Assembly (NCBI GenBank): GCA_014843695.1
Contig: CM026400.1
Coordinates: 33,175,500 to 33,239,499 of the forward strand
Length of the DNA: 64,000 nt
Direction: 5' to 3'
Source: Archivesica marissinica
Taxonomy: Eukaryota; Mollusca; Bivalvia; Venerida; Vesicomyidae
Position 1 is the first letter of the stretch; each line of letters opens with the position of its first letter. The translations under genes were made by a program, and so were the position numbers. Under the pieces are notes generated by a model. The model searched no databases. It was not told the origin of the DNA and saw nothing but the letters and a program-made list of their open reading frames with translations. Below, piece by piece: positions 1-9,078 of the stretch.

Positions 1-17
1 AACAACAACACTAATCT

Positions 18-331
18 ACAAACTTAAATTGGCGTTGTTTACATATATATGATGTGGTAAACAGTAAAGGTAATGTACATGTATTTCTACATTCTTGTAG
101 CCAAAATACAAGCTCAACTAAATAGCACAGTGAGCAGGGGCGCAGGCTACAATAAAATCTTTCTTTTGATGACACGAGTTCGAATCCTGTGGTGGACTTT
201 TGTGTTGTTTTATTTGTTCGCATTTTATATAGCTCAGTTGGTTGTTCTGTCACAAAATAAGTAACGAAACATACTGCTGATTATGCTATACATATAAAGA
301 CACAATGTGAACAACGCCAATTTAAGCTTGT
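18..331. mobile_element. Inverted-repeat-flanked MITE-like element
   Basis: The ends, about 18-44 and 306-331, are inverted copies of each other (core TTAAATTGGCGTTGTT) with about two mismatches. The ~314-bp interior has no coding potential. A tRNA B-box-like stretch (GAGTTCGAATCC, near 177) and an A-box-like stretch (TAGCTCAGTTGG, near 230) occur inside but in the wrong order for a tRNA. No clear target-site duplication was seen, so the superfamily is open. Confidence 0.55.
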
Positions 332-907
332 TTTCCAGTGTAAACAACTGTTTTCAAAATATACAATAAAATGTCTGATTAGAAAGTATCAGTATGACTA
401 GTACCAGATAAAGGTAACAACTGGAATATGAGATGTGCAACAAGAACAAAATTAACCACACCCAAAATTAACACACACCCCAATGCACAGTTTGATACCC
501 AATGTACTGCATATCTGAATAGTTTCAAGGCCATATGTTTAACAGTCTACACGTATTACCAAAACCATGTAGGTAAAATTAATATATATATATATATAGA
601 TCACCACCATTTTTATTAAGCACCTAACACAATAATATATGCACCTTGAATCTTTAAATTGGTCTTAATACAAAAGTGTTCATGTCTTTATGTTTGCACA
701 ACACTTGCATGTGTACTTTATGCAAATAAATTGGTTTTCGCCATGTATTTTGACAATGACCCTACTTAAAGTTTAATAAGTAGGATATACAAGATACATC
801 TTTACACTTGACCTTTGTGGCTGGTCTCATGAGACTAGAAGGGACCGTATTTGATTCTATTTGCATGGTTAATCCCAGTTAATAGTTAGTGAGCTTGTAT
901 CAACAGC
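332..907. other. AT-rich spacer, no gene seen
   Basis: AT-rich unique sequence 3' of the minus-strand transposase-like gene. It holds a short TA run (582-600). A TTTATT at about 613, which is AATAAA on the minus strand, could be a distal poly(A) signal for that gene. No ORF or repeat of note. Confidence 0.4.
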
Positions 908-1033
908 AATTTCAGATGTTTCGACGTTGTCTGGGCTGTGTTGATGTTGTTTGAAATTTAATGGCGATGAAGAGTTGTCGTGTTGTGCCAATGTCTAGTG
1001 TTTCAGATGTCGTGAAAGGTCTGTCCTGCTGGT
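908..1033 (-). repeat. Displaced copy of an internal gene segment, after the stop codon
   Basis: This stretch is clearly similar to about 2383-2516, the Ser/Thr/Asn-rich linker inside the upstream coding exon. It lies just beyond the stop codon of that gene (1038-1040). Its reading frame is broken here, so it looks like a duplicated fragment now in the 3' untranslated region. Confidence 0.7.
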
Positions 1034-1037
1034 AATT

Positions 1038-2165
1038 TCAGTGGTTTCTTTTACATTTGTTGCAGGTCCATTTATCTGCCAACGTTTTCTCCAAAAATAC
1101 AGACTTTGATACTGATAGGTATGTCTGATGAAACCATTCTTTACATGATATACATGAAATCATCCTCTCCTGTTGGTTGTCAGGAAGTCTACAAATACAG
1201 AAGAGTGGAACACGAAACTGACTAGTTATCCGTTTTCTTGGATTAATAGTATGCGACGGGAATTCAGAAATTCTGTCCTCTTGCAGACACGTAAAAAAAT
1301 GTTCGCGCATATCTTCCTGTCGGTATTGTAGATCTGTTGGATCATTCCCATTTGAAAGAGATACTGCTGCAGCAATGGCAAAAAGTCCACAATCTGCGCC
1401 ACCTCTTTGCCTATGAAAGGACTTGACATTCAAAGTCATCTCCTTCTGATCACCCATAATAATTGATGCAATTTGCATTTTCACATTTGGCTTAATTCTT
1501 CCAGTATACATGGAATCATAAATATCAACTGTGTGTTTTTCACAAGACATATTTGAAACGGTTAACCAATGTACCTCACCATCATGTAATACCTGTACAA
1601 ATTTATCCCGAGCAACTTCAAACTGAAGCTTTGATCCTAAGATTGGGTCTTGTAAACCTGGAGTGTCAGGATTTTGTTTCTTTACTAGCTTCAGAGCAAT
1701 TTTAATATGTTTGTCATTTAACATTGCACCGTTCTTTATTTCATTTAATTCAGCTTCGCTCAACATATTACATTCTGCTGCAGTTTTGTTCTTCATTTTT
1801 GAGCTTAAATTTCGTAATCGTGCTTGAAAAACGTTTTCCTTTTTGGCGACTGTTCTTTTCACTTTAGCTCGGCCTCTAACTGGATGTGCTTTTGGAAGCT
1901 TAAAGCTGTTGAGATTTAAGTTTCGCAAAACCGTTGGTGTACTTCCTGTAAAACATACCTTCACTGCTCGATACTTCTGGGGAAATATCTCTGTCTGACA
2001 CCTCAGGTGATTGCATAAACCAAGACTCTTTCTTCCTTTTTTAAATATTGGTGACACAGGATTGTCGTTTTGTATTGTTGTGCTGACGCCCTCTCCAAGA
2101 TCCAAGATGTTTTCAAGTGTAACTGTTTGAGATGTTTCGACGTTGTCTGGGCTGTGTTGATGTTG
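1038..2165 (-). CDS. Exon 4, last part: Ulp1-like cysteine protease and PHD finger
   Basis: Reads on in frame after TAA 2166. The C48/Ulp1-like signature is present in order: HWLTV (H966), DIYDS (D981/D984), then RQRGGADCGLFA (Q1020, C1026). The catalytic set therefore looks complete. A PHD finger follows with FCIC (C1090, C1092), CISC (C1105, C1108), WFH (H1113) and CNKC (C1135, C1138). The cysteine normally three residues after that His is Tyr1116, so one zinc ligand is missing. Stop TGA at 1038-1040. Confidence 0.8.
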   Translation of the reverse strand, partial: QHQHSPDNVETSQTVTLENILDLGEGVSTTIQNDNPVSPIFKKGRKSLGLCNHLRCQTEIFPQKYRAVKVCFTGSTPTVLRNLNLNSFKLPKAHPVRGRAKVKRTVAKKENVFQARLRNLSSKMKNKTAAECNMLSEAELNEIKNGAMLNDKHIKIALKLVKKQNPDTPGLQDPILGSKLQFEVARDKFVQVLHDGEVHWLTVSNMSCEKHTVDIYDSMYTGRIKPNVKMQIASIIMGDQKEMTLNVKSFHRQRGGADCGLFAIAAAVSLSNGNDPTDLQYRQEDMREHFFTCLQEDRISEFPSHTINPRKRITSQFRVPLFCICRLPDNQQERMISCISCKEWFHQTYLSVSKSVFLEKTLADKWTCNKCKRNH

Positions 2166-2455
2166 TTAGAAGTTTAATGGTGACGAAGAGTTATCGTTTT
2201 GTATTGTGGTGTTGACGCTCTCTCCAAGACCCAAGATGTTTTCATGTGTAACTGTTTGAGATGTTTCGACGTTGTCTGTGCTGTGTTGATGTTGTTTGAA
2301 GTTTAATGGCGACGAAGAGTTGTCGTTTTGTATTGTGGTGTTGACGCTCTCTCCAAGACCCAAGATGTTTTCATGTGTAACTGTTTGAGATGTTTCGACG
2401 TTGTCTGTGCTGTGTTGATTGAAGTTTAATGGTGACGAAGAGTTGTCGTGTTGTC
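2043..2455 (-). repeat. 129-bp in-frame tandem repeat inside the coding exon, ~3 copies
   Basis: The anchor GATGTTTCGACG occurs at 2131, 2260 and 2389, a spacing of 129 bp (43 codons). The repeat encodes a Ser/Thr/Asn-rich linker (VETSQTVT ... NTTIQNDN) between the SWIM finger and the protease. The unit length keeps frame. One copy carries the TAA stop. Confidence 0.9.
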
Positions 2456-3209
2456 GTGTTTTGCCAATGTCTATTGTTTCAGATGTCGACTTAAAGGTCT
2501 GTCCCGCTGGTAATATAGCTAAGTCCTGTGCATTATCTTCGGTGTCTGTATTCCAGCTTTGATCTGCATGTATGTTTAATGGAATGATGAGTACATTGTT
2601 TCCATCCAACCAGTTATCAAGAAGGATTTGTAGAGAATCAAGCTTTGTTGAAAATTCTTTGGTTCCTAGAGAACTGGCAAAGTCAGCAATGCGTTTACAA
2701 ACGGCTAATATGTCCGTGTACTTTTCTTCTTTGGAGGAAGGTTCAGTTTGTGATTTCTTCAGCCTTTTCTGTGGTAGATGGGCATCATTGCGACGACGTT
2801 TACCAGAGAATTCACTTTCTTGCCGGTCATAATTTAAGTGCCACCTTCTATTGGCATCAGCAGGTGAGAACATAGGGCAATTTCCCAGCGTTAGTCTAGC
2901 ACTGAAAATATGCCTGCATGGAAGGCCCATAGTCTGGCTCAAAACACACCCACATACTTCCTTGGCAAACTTTTCACTGTACCTTCGTGCATTGGTTAGT
3001 TCTGCTAATACCAAGCCAGACACATATGGTGTTAAACACTTCACAACCGTATCAACATCTCGATCATTTTCATTGAAATGATATGGTACCTTCATTGCCT
3101 CTTCAAACTTCCTGTTTGACACAGTGTAATTCATAGTCCGAGTCAGAAGCTGTAAATTTTTAACAGCTTCTGGTATGCTCATGTGGTGGTCCAGTACATC
3201 CTTGATCTT
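2166..3209 (-). CDS. Exon 4, middle part: SWIM zinc finger and Ser/Thr/Asn-rich linker
   Basis: Continues in frame from the TAG. The SWIM motif reads VCGCVLSQTMGLPCRHIF, giving CxC-x9-CxH with C505, C507, C517 and H519. It is followed by a basic stretch (KRRRNDAHLPQKRLKKS), which may be a nuclear localisation signal, and a conserved-looking helical segment. The last ~100 residues are 43-residue repeats rich in N, S, T, D and E. The part ends at TAA 2166-2168, where the equivalent position in the neighbouring repeat is AAA (Lys). Confidence 0.8.
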   Translation of the reverse strand, partial: KIKDVLDHHMSIPEAVKNLQLLTRTMNYTVSNRKFEEAMKVPYHFNENDRDVDTVVKCLTPYVSGLVLAELTNARRYSEKFAKEVCGCVLSQTMGLPCRHIFSARLTLGNCPMFSPADANRRWHLNYDRQESEFSGKRRRNDAHLPQKRLKKSQTEPSSKEEKYTDILAVCKRIADFASSLGTKEFSTKLDSLQILLDNWLDGNNVLIIPLNIHADQSWNTDTEDNAQDLAILPAGQTFKSTSETIDIGKTRQHDNSSSPLNFNQHSTDNVETSQTVTHENILGLGESVNTTIQNDNSSSPLNFKQHQHSTDNVETSQTVTHENILGLGESVNTTIQNDNSSSPLNF

Positions 3210-3871
3210 CTAGTTGAATGATTCCATCCTGTTGTCGGTTGTATTACCAAGGTTAACGTGTTCATTGGTGAGATAGGCTACCCACATATTGGTATCTTTC
3301 ATCCAATTTTTATTGAAGTAATCAATGAAATGCTGGGGTGCTGTTCTCATGAGATTAGCCACATTTCTGTTAAAAGATTCTTCACTTTTGGAATAAACTA
3401 CATTTCTACAGATGAGGTTAAGTCGATTTTTGGTGGCCTGGTCTACAGACAGTTTCCTAACTTCCCTACCTAATGCTTGAATAACATGAAATTTGTATAG
3501 TTGGACACTACTCTGAGGTGCAACTTGTCTTAATGCTGATATTTCATTTAAATCTTTATCGACAATAATTGTTTGCACCCTACCAAAATCATGAACCTTG
3601 CCTATTTCTTGCATAGCATTTTGTATAGTTTCTTTTTTCTCATTGGCAACAATGCAGAATCCTATGGACCTACCAAGGTTATAGCCATCCTCTACCAAAA
3701 AGTTGTATAGAGGCATTTTTAATTTATTCACACGGTATGTGCCATCAACCATAAGCACTTCTGGATACTTTTGGAATGTCTCTCTCATATCTCCAGTGAC
3801 TATCAGCAGAAATTCAATCACACCTTGTGCGTCTACTTGCAAAGACAGGATAGAGTCTGGGTCATCTAGTC
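3210..3871 (-). CDS. Exon 4, first part: MULE transposase core, ending at an in-frame TAG
   Basis: The acceptor TTGTTTTCTTCAG precedes 3871. This part encodes the RNase H-like core of Mutator-like transposases and ZSWIM3 relatives: EVLMVDGTYRVN with D241, TIIVDKDLNE with D303, then a helical region and NRMESFN at the end. The TAG at 3210-3212 falls where homologues read on (ESFN-x-KIKD). The frame stays open beyond it and continues into the SWIM segment, so this is one substitution in an otherwise intact exon. Confidence 0.83.
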
Positions 3872-4541
3872 CTGAAGAAAACAACAAGAATAACACTTCT
3901 AAACAGTCAGGTCATTGGAAGTAAAATATGTCAAATTATGATTTATTTATAAAATATACCATCAAGTTTGAACAAAACCCAAAGTAAAATTGACTTGCTA
4001 GTGTTTACAAGGCAAATGTCGACAAAGGACAGAAGTCGATCATAATACTTCAACTTGTGTCTACGGTTCAAGTCAGCTAAATATCCCTATACAACATTAC
4101 ATTTGTACTTCGTATACTAACATACATGTGCTACTGTAGTTTGATGTAATACTTACAGGGCATCAAATTTTGGCATAAAGGCAGTGGTTAGATACCTGGG
4201 CAACGCACAATATTGCGCTGGCCTCTGTTTACCAAGCTGCAAAGTATTTACCTTCACAAATGACATGGTATTTTAATTTGACCTTGGAAAAGGTCACTAT
4301 CATAATCAACATTGTCAAGTGTGAAGCGCTAGTGACTAGCAGTATTGTGTTCAAATATGAACTAAATCAGTCAAGAAATGAAAAAAGTCTGGCCCACATT
4401 AAAGATTGGAGACACACATATTCACTGGCTTACGCTTTTGATTCCCAGCCGCTATTATATATAACATGTTATCATTTAACGGTATGGTTACATCATTTTC
4501 TGTCATAATAAGACATAGCATAAAAGAAAAAGAAATTGTTC
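3872..4541. other. Intron 3, 3' portion
   Basis: Intron sequence of the minus-strand fusion gene between exon 4 and the inserted hAT-type element. No further coding or repeat structure seen. Confidence 0.5.
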
Positions 4542-5521
4542 GTTTTAATTAGGGATGGCAACGAATAGCGATTTTGGTATTCGAATATTCGGTCGGGAAG
4601 GTATTCGAATATTCGAATATTTGATAGAATTCTATCAAATACTCAAAACCACTCAAACTCTTATAAAAATTGCGTAAACGTCATCTTCCATGCAAATATG
4701 ACGACGACTCATTCAGTTATTGTTATCGGGCACTGTACATTGGTTTAAACATTGTTTATTTTAACATTTTACATATAAATTAACAACAGTATACTGAAAT
4801 GGACTAGAACGAAAGAAAAATCATGCATAGTTCTTTTGATTGATTGATATACAATAGGCAGGATAATAATATATATAACACTGAATATACGTGAAATCTA
4901 TTCTAGGTATATGCTAAAGAATTTCAGGAGTTATTGTATTAATGAGTCAATATAGTTTTGGATGTTAAAAGGAAAATGGTTAATATTTAAAGGAATATTT
5001 AAGGAAAGCTCAAGAACGTGAAATATAAAATTGGAGCACGAGAAGAAAATATTAGTATAAAGAAAAGTGGTTGAATAGGATATACATTCATGGTTTTTTC
5101 ACAAATAAAACCACACGTTATTTAAAATTGTATGATACAGGTACGTGTGGGTAGATGTTGTTGCAAAGTGTCTGTAATATGTCATTCTCTGTCTAAACAG
5201 TTTTGACATCATAATTAAACACTACCCACCTTAACACCTACTGTGCTTATCCGATTACATGATGTGTCTTTTAACACCAGCCATGGATGGATGCAACAAC
5301 AACATAATTTATTCCCACCTCCTGGAGCGATTTCTTTTGTATTGGAAGGTGTTATGATGGTTTCAAAGGAAAATAAAGTATCTGATTTATGACAGTTTAT
5401 TTCATTTTTGCAAATATAATATTTTCCCCGAATATTCGAATACTGGAATAGTATTCGGATATTCGGACGTCCGAGCGAATATTCGAATATTCGCATATTC
5501 GTTGACATCGCTAGTTTTAAT
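4542..5521. mobile_element. Non-autonomous hAT-type element with perfect 8-bp TSD
   Basis: The element spans 4550-5513. Its left end TAGGGATGGCAACGAATA and right end (reverse complement) TAGCGATGTCAACGAATA match at 16 of 18 positions, followed by TTCGAATATTCG-type subterminal palindromes. The flanks 4542-4549 and 5514-5521 are both GTTTTAAT. An 8-bp duplication with these ends fits the hAT superfamily. The interior is AT-rich without a transposase. It lies in intron 3 of the fusion gene. Confidence 0.9.
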
Positions 5522-5686
5522 GTATGATCAAATTATATTTCATTCTCATGAACATTGACCGCTATCATCACTCATGATAATATTGTCTTCAATGTTCATT
5601 CAGTGAATTAATTCGATAATACACTGAAACAAACAAATATCCCCTATATCTGTCAAATATTATATGGATTTAATATATTTATGAAC

Positions 5687-5801
5687 CTATTTTCTCCAAC
5701 TCATCGATCAGGATTTCTTCTTCCGTTTTATCTCCATACCGATGAAGTCTCATCTTTTGTCTAATGTTATGTAGATCTTTCACTGTTATGAACTGGCTAC
5801 C
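5687..5801 (-). CDS. Exon 3: linker before the transposase core
   Basis: The acceptor TTGACTTTTCAG precedes 5801 and the donor ATAG|GTTCAT follows 5687. The exon encodes residues 161-198, with ITVKDLHNIRQ, a segment that in ZSWIM3-like proteins leads into the transposase domain. An alternative acceptor at 5871 would extend the exon but breaks phase with exon 2, so 5801 is preferred. Confidence 0.72.
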
Positions 5802-6404
5802 CTGAAAAGTCAATTTACCAGTATCAAATATTGTTTCGACAAAATTGTGATTGTTTTCTCTGAATGAAGTACTGCATATAAATGTCATAGTTGTTGAGAA
5901 ATGGATATATCACCCTATACTTTTCTGTACAATTTGTCTAATAACAATTAACGCTTATACAACTTGTAAATGCAAAGTTTCAAACAAATGCATGTACAAC
6001 TTTTTTATTGTGATCAACTCAAGGGCCGTAACTCTATGTAGTAATTGACTTATCTGCTGCATGTTGCCTGGTTGCATGTATAATGATATACATTCATTTT
6101 ATGATCAATAAATTAATTGGTAGATTCTCATCTACATTTTTCATAAAATTGTGGGCGGTGAATTGTATTTTATTTTATCCATTACTTACTTGTGGTTCTG
6201 GACAGATCATTTTTTATCAAATCTAGGGAAGTAGCTCGAGTTATTTTCTTACATGAAACTTGCAAGCACACATCAAACTACATATATGATACATATTCCT
6301 TTTCAGCTTCATGAAATTCTATCTATCCATTTCTTATTTGGGACTTGCATGGACGGACGGACTCTCGGATAACATAAATATAACACGACTTATACTAAAA
6401 ATAC

Positions 6405-6633
6405 CTCTGCTTGTATATGATCTTGCAGAAACTTGACTTTGACCTTCATCCCCAACATTGTTTCAACTAGTTCTTTCTGTTTTCTGGAAATCTGTCTTTG
6501 CTCAGGATATTTTCTAAACACATCTCTGGAAACTTGATGATTGTGATCGGTGACCATCTTCTGCACAATTAGTTTGTCTTGGTTCCTGTCTACACTAACA
6601 TACACCATTGCTGGACACTGCATCTTAAAAGAC
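6405..6633 (-). CDS. Exon 2: second half of FAR1/ZSWIM3-like DNA-binding domain
   Basis: The minus-strand acceptor TATTTCAG precedes 6633 and the donor GAG|GTATTT follows 6405. The exon encodes residues 85-160. It has MQCPAM and TDHNHQVS, which give the last Cys and the His-x-His of the zinc-binding pattern, and then a basic helix. Phases fit exon 1 (split Lys) and exon 3 (phase 0). Confidence 0.78.
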
Positions 6634-6797
6634 CTGAAATAGTATACAAATATATACATTCCATAAGTATGAACAAACACATGAATGCATATTTGCGGCT
6701 TGAGCAATTTAAATTTCACATATATTTACAAAACCAAATTACTGTGATAAGAGTTAAGACAGTTGGCTTTGTAGTGTACTTCGGCAAGGGTAGAACT

Positions 6798-6862
6798 TCA
6801 ACCTGACTAGCTCAGTATTCGGGAGGCCGTGGGCTAGAGCCCCACGTTGAGTCACTAACTTT
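6798..6862 (+). repeat. tRNA-like SINE fragment
   Basis: Holds CTAGCTCAG followed by CTAGAGCCCCACG, resembling shortened A-box and B-box regions. It is too short and degenerate for a functional tRNA. Confidence 0.35.
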
Positions 6863-7102
6863 AACGCTCTTTAATTGCCTGATCACTTCAAAAAATAAGA
6901 CAGAAGATTGAAGCTTGTGTAGCACTATCGGATAGGGGGGGGGCAGCCGGTGCGCACCCCCTAAAACTGGCCGAACATTACGGGGGCAGCCGGTGCGTAT
7001 ACATGTATATAATCAAATTGTTTAAAAATAAAAAAAGTATTCGATTATCTAAGCAATGTGATGCTCCCCATAACCAAAATCCTGGATCCGCCCCTGGGTA
7101 GG

Positions 7103-7195
7103 ACATCAGCCAAGCTAGCTCACCTGATAGAGCTGCATGATTAGTGTTTGAGAAGCTGTGGGTTCGAGCCCCATGTGGCGTGTTGGGTCATTAAC
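7103..7195 (+). repeat. tRNA-derived SINE head (relic)
   Basis: TAGCTCACCTGATAGAGC (A-box-like) and GGTTCGAGCCCC (B box) are spaced as in a tRNA, but no clean cloverleaf forms. Taken as a SINE relic upstream in the intron 1 region of the fusion gene. Confidence 0.45.
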
Positions 7196-7364
7196 AATGG
7201 CGCCCATTCCATAGCCATATGCGTGGGTGGGGGGTGCGTTAATTTCCTAAAAGTCATATGATCATATCCATGTATTAACCAGACAACGCATAGTCAACAC
7301 TAGTAGCCAATAACTAATAAACAAATTTATTGTAATTAACTAATTATTCAATCATGGCACTAAC

Positions 7365-7615
7365 TTTTGGTTGGGTCTCAGACCAGATCCCTTATGGCGC
7401 CGTTCACCTCCATGTTTACAGATGTACTTTACGTATCTGTAAACAAATCTCTCGCCGTACTTCTTCGCTTTTTCTGTCAAAACTTTGTTGCCTGATGTGA
7501 CAGATTTGCAGTCCGTTTTCACCCACTGCATACAGTTGTCGTGGCTGTGTCGAAGAAGAGAATTATTCAATTCCTCGTAAGAATTAAACGCCGCTCCTTC
7601 TGCCAGTTCCGCCAT
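7365..7615 (-). CDS. Exon 1: start of FAR1/ZSWIM3-like N-terminal domain
   Basis: ATG at 7613-7615 begins a protein with the pattern FNSYEEL ... YICKHGGERR ... GLRPNQ, typical of the start of ZSWIM3/FAR1-like DNA-binding domains. Coding runs to 7365, followed on the minus strand by donor GTTAGTG. It ends after two bases of a Lys codon, which matches the phase of exon 2. The start is chosen because it is the first ATG of the open frame and leaves a normal-looking domain boundary. Confidence 0.75.
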
Positions 7616-7741
7616 TTCCAGAACTGGAACCGCTGGAGAGCATTGTCACAGACTTAACGGCTATGTAAAAGTCCGAAAGTGTCCGATTGATTTCCCTCAA
7701 TAAATTATCGATAACAATCGTGAACTCTACTGCCGTGCCTA

Positions 7742-7860
7742 TAATATCTTATCGACCCGGCCGCCGTGTACCCAATATCTTATCGACCCGGCCGCCGTGT
7801 ACCTAATGTCTTATAGACACGGCGGCCGTGTAGCACGAATATTATCGACACGGTGGCCGG
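7742..7860. repeat. GC-rich 31-bp tandem repeat, ~4 copies, upstream of the fusion gene
   Basis: AATATCTTATCGACC starts at about 7743 and 7774, with diverged copies at ~7805 and ~7836. Each unit ends in a CpG-rich GGCCGCCGTG. It lies ~130 bp upstream of the minus-strand ATG and could be part of a CpG-rich promoter, but no specific promoter element is recognised. Confidence 0.6.
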
Positions 7861-7943
7861 GCGAATAGTCACTTCGAAATATTTTTATCAAATGCGCAGT
7901 ATCAAATGCGTACAGGGGTCTCACTAGTTGCCGACTAGAACCG

Positions 7944-8657
7944 TCTAGAGGGAGTACGGACATAACGGACCATGGACATAACGGACCAGACAGAACGGAC
8001 CATTTCATGGGACAGAACGGACCATGTATTTAAATGTCTATTTAGCGAAGAAAGCATGTTGTTTTACATATTATTTATAAATATTATCATCATTACTTTT
8101 GTTAACTATGTACAATGTAGCAATTATAACGTAAATAATTGAAACCTGTTTAAAGATCAGTTGAGGGCTAAAACCTACGCCATATGCTTGTAATAATAGC
8201 ATGTGATTTCATTTATTAACGATACATTACATTAATAGATGCATGTCATAATTAACAAAACTAATAATGAAGATATTCGAAAATATGTAAATCGGCATCA
8301 TTTCTTATGTCATTTGAAATTTAATACATGGTCCGTTCTTTCCCTCTTGTAACTAGAAATAAAACAAGCCATTACGTACCACGTTCATTTTACATTAATT
8401 GGATGTGAACAACATGATAGTACATAATCTCTGACAGTGTGTATTTTAATTTAAAGAGAAAAGGTTTTATTTTTCTACAAAGATCTTGCAATTATAATTT
8501 GGATTAATAGATTGGTAAGGCGTTCATAATACAACTAGGAATGCTCCGAGACATGGTCCGTTCTGTCCAAACACATGGTCCGTTCTGTCCCATGAAGTGG
8601 TCCGTTCTGTCTGGTCCGTTATGTCCGTGGTCCGTTATGTCCCTAATTCTTCTAGAG
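7944..8657. mobile_element. 700-bp inverted-repeat element with 7-bp TSD
   Basis: The flanks 7944-7950 and 8651-8657 are both TCTAGAG. The terminal ~75 bp on each side are near-perfect inverted copies built from short repeats of GGACATAACGGACCA and GGACAGAACGGACCA. The interior is AT-rich and non-coding. A non-autonomous DNA transposon is likely; the superfamily is unassigned. Confidence 0.8.
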
Positions 8658-8944
8658 CAATGCAGCAATGGCTTCGACGTCTTGCAAAAGTGTGTAGAAA
8701 AAATCGATTATCTTCTGTTCAGCGGGTAGATATTAAGGATCAGCGACTGCTCGAGGTATATTTTTGTTTCCTTCAACTAAAAAGCACCGGGAGTGTGGCC
8801 GTAACACGATGTTAGTTAGCTTTTATATGTCGTGAGTAGTGGGTGGGGTATTGTTGACGTTGCATTCCTGTACTTTTTTTAATAGAGGGGGGGGGGTGTC
8901 CTAGGATATAGGTAAGAGACCTTTGGTGGCTTATGGATACAATT

Positions 8945-9078
8945 TCAAGTTCCTGTGGATAGGGTTAGGTTAGTAATAGTACTTGGTTCCACTGTAGGAG
9001 TTGGCTCTAAACTTGGTGAAGCCACTCTACCACCTGATGTATCAAGCTCATTTTCTTCATCCTTCTCTTCTAGTGTTT
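8945..9078 (-). CDS. Possible terminal exon of an unidentified gene
   Basis: On the minus strand a strong acceptor (CTCTGTTGCAG) precedes 9078, and an open frame runs 44 codons to TGA at 8945-8947. It encodes an acidic then Ser/Thr/Pro-rich tail (LEEKDEENELDTSGG ... SLEPTPTVEPSTIT). I do not recognise it, and no matching upstream exon was found. It could be a last exon of a gene whose other exons lie elsewhere, or a chance frame. Confidence 0.3.

Larger units (their letters stand above)
1038..7615 (-). pseudogene. ZSWIM3-like MULE transposase / Ulp1-like protease / PHD fusion gene, 4 exons, two in-frame stops
   Basis: Four exons (7615-7365, 6633-6405, 5801-5687, 3871-1038) join with good GT/AG sites and matching phases to 3,429 nt. 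Predicted order: FAR1-like N-terminal zinc-binding region (residues ~10-120, C66, C90, H114, H116), a linker (~120-200), MULE-type DDE core (~205-420, acidic residues D241 and D303), SWIM finger (C505, C507, C517, H519), a low-complexity repeat linker (~690-800), Ulp1/C48-like protease (~950-1070, H966, D981 or D984, Q1020, C1026) and PHD finger (~1088-1140). Codon 419 is TAG (3210-3212) and codon 767 is TAA (2166-2168), each one substitution from a sense codon. Introns and the absence of obvious terminal repeats suggest a host-resident transposase-derived gene or an intron-bearing Mutator-like element. Function is inferred only from domains. Probable role, if intact: DNA-binding nuclear protein with a SUMO-protease-like module. 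Confidence 0.83.

Noticed and set aside
128..245. A tRNA gene near the window start
   Set aside because: The B-box-like stretch precedes the A-box-like stretch, so no cloverleaf is possible in that order.
2572..3473. Plus-strand frames of 70-86 codons
   Set aside because: Shadows of the minus-strand fusion gene.
5802..5871. Longer version of exon 3 of the fusion gene using the acceptor at 5871
   Set aside because: Phase does not match exon 2, and the extra residues are not typical of the family.
8660..8755. 32-codon plus-strand frame from ATG to a GTATAT donor, a possible first exon
   Set aside because: It overlaps a transposon boundary, is short, and encodes nothing recognisable.
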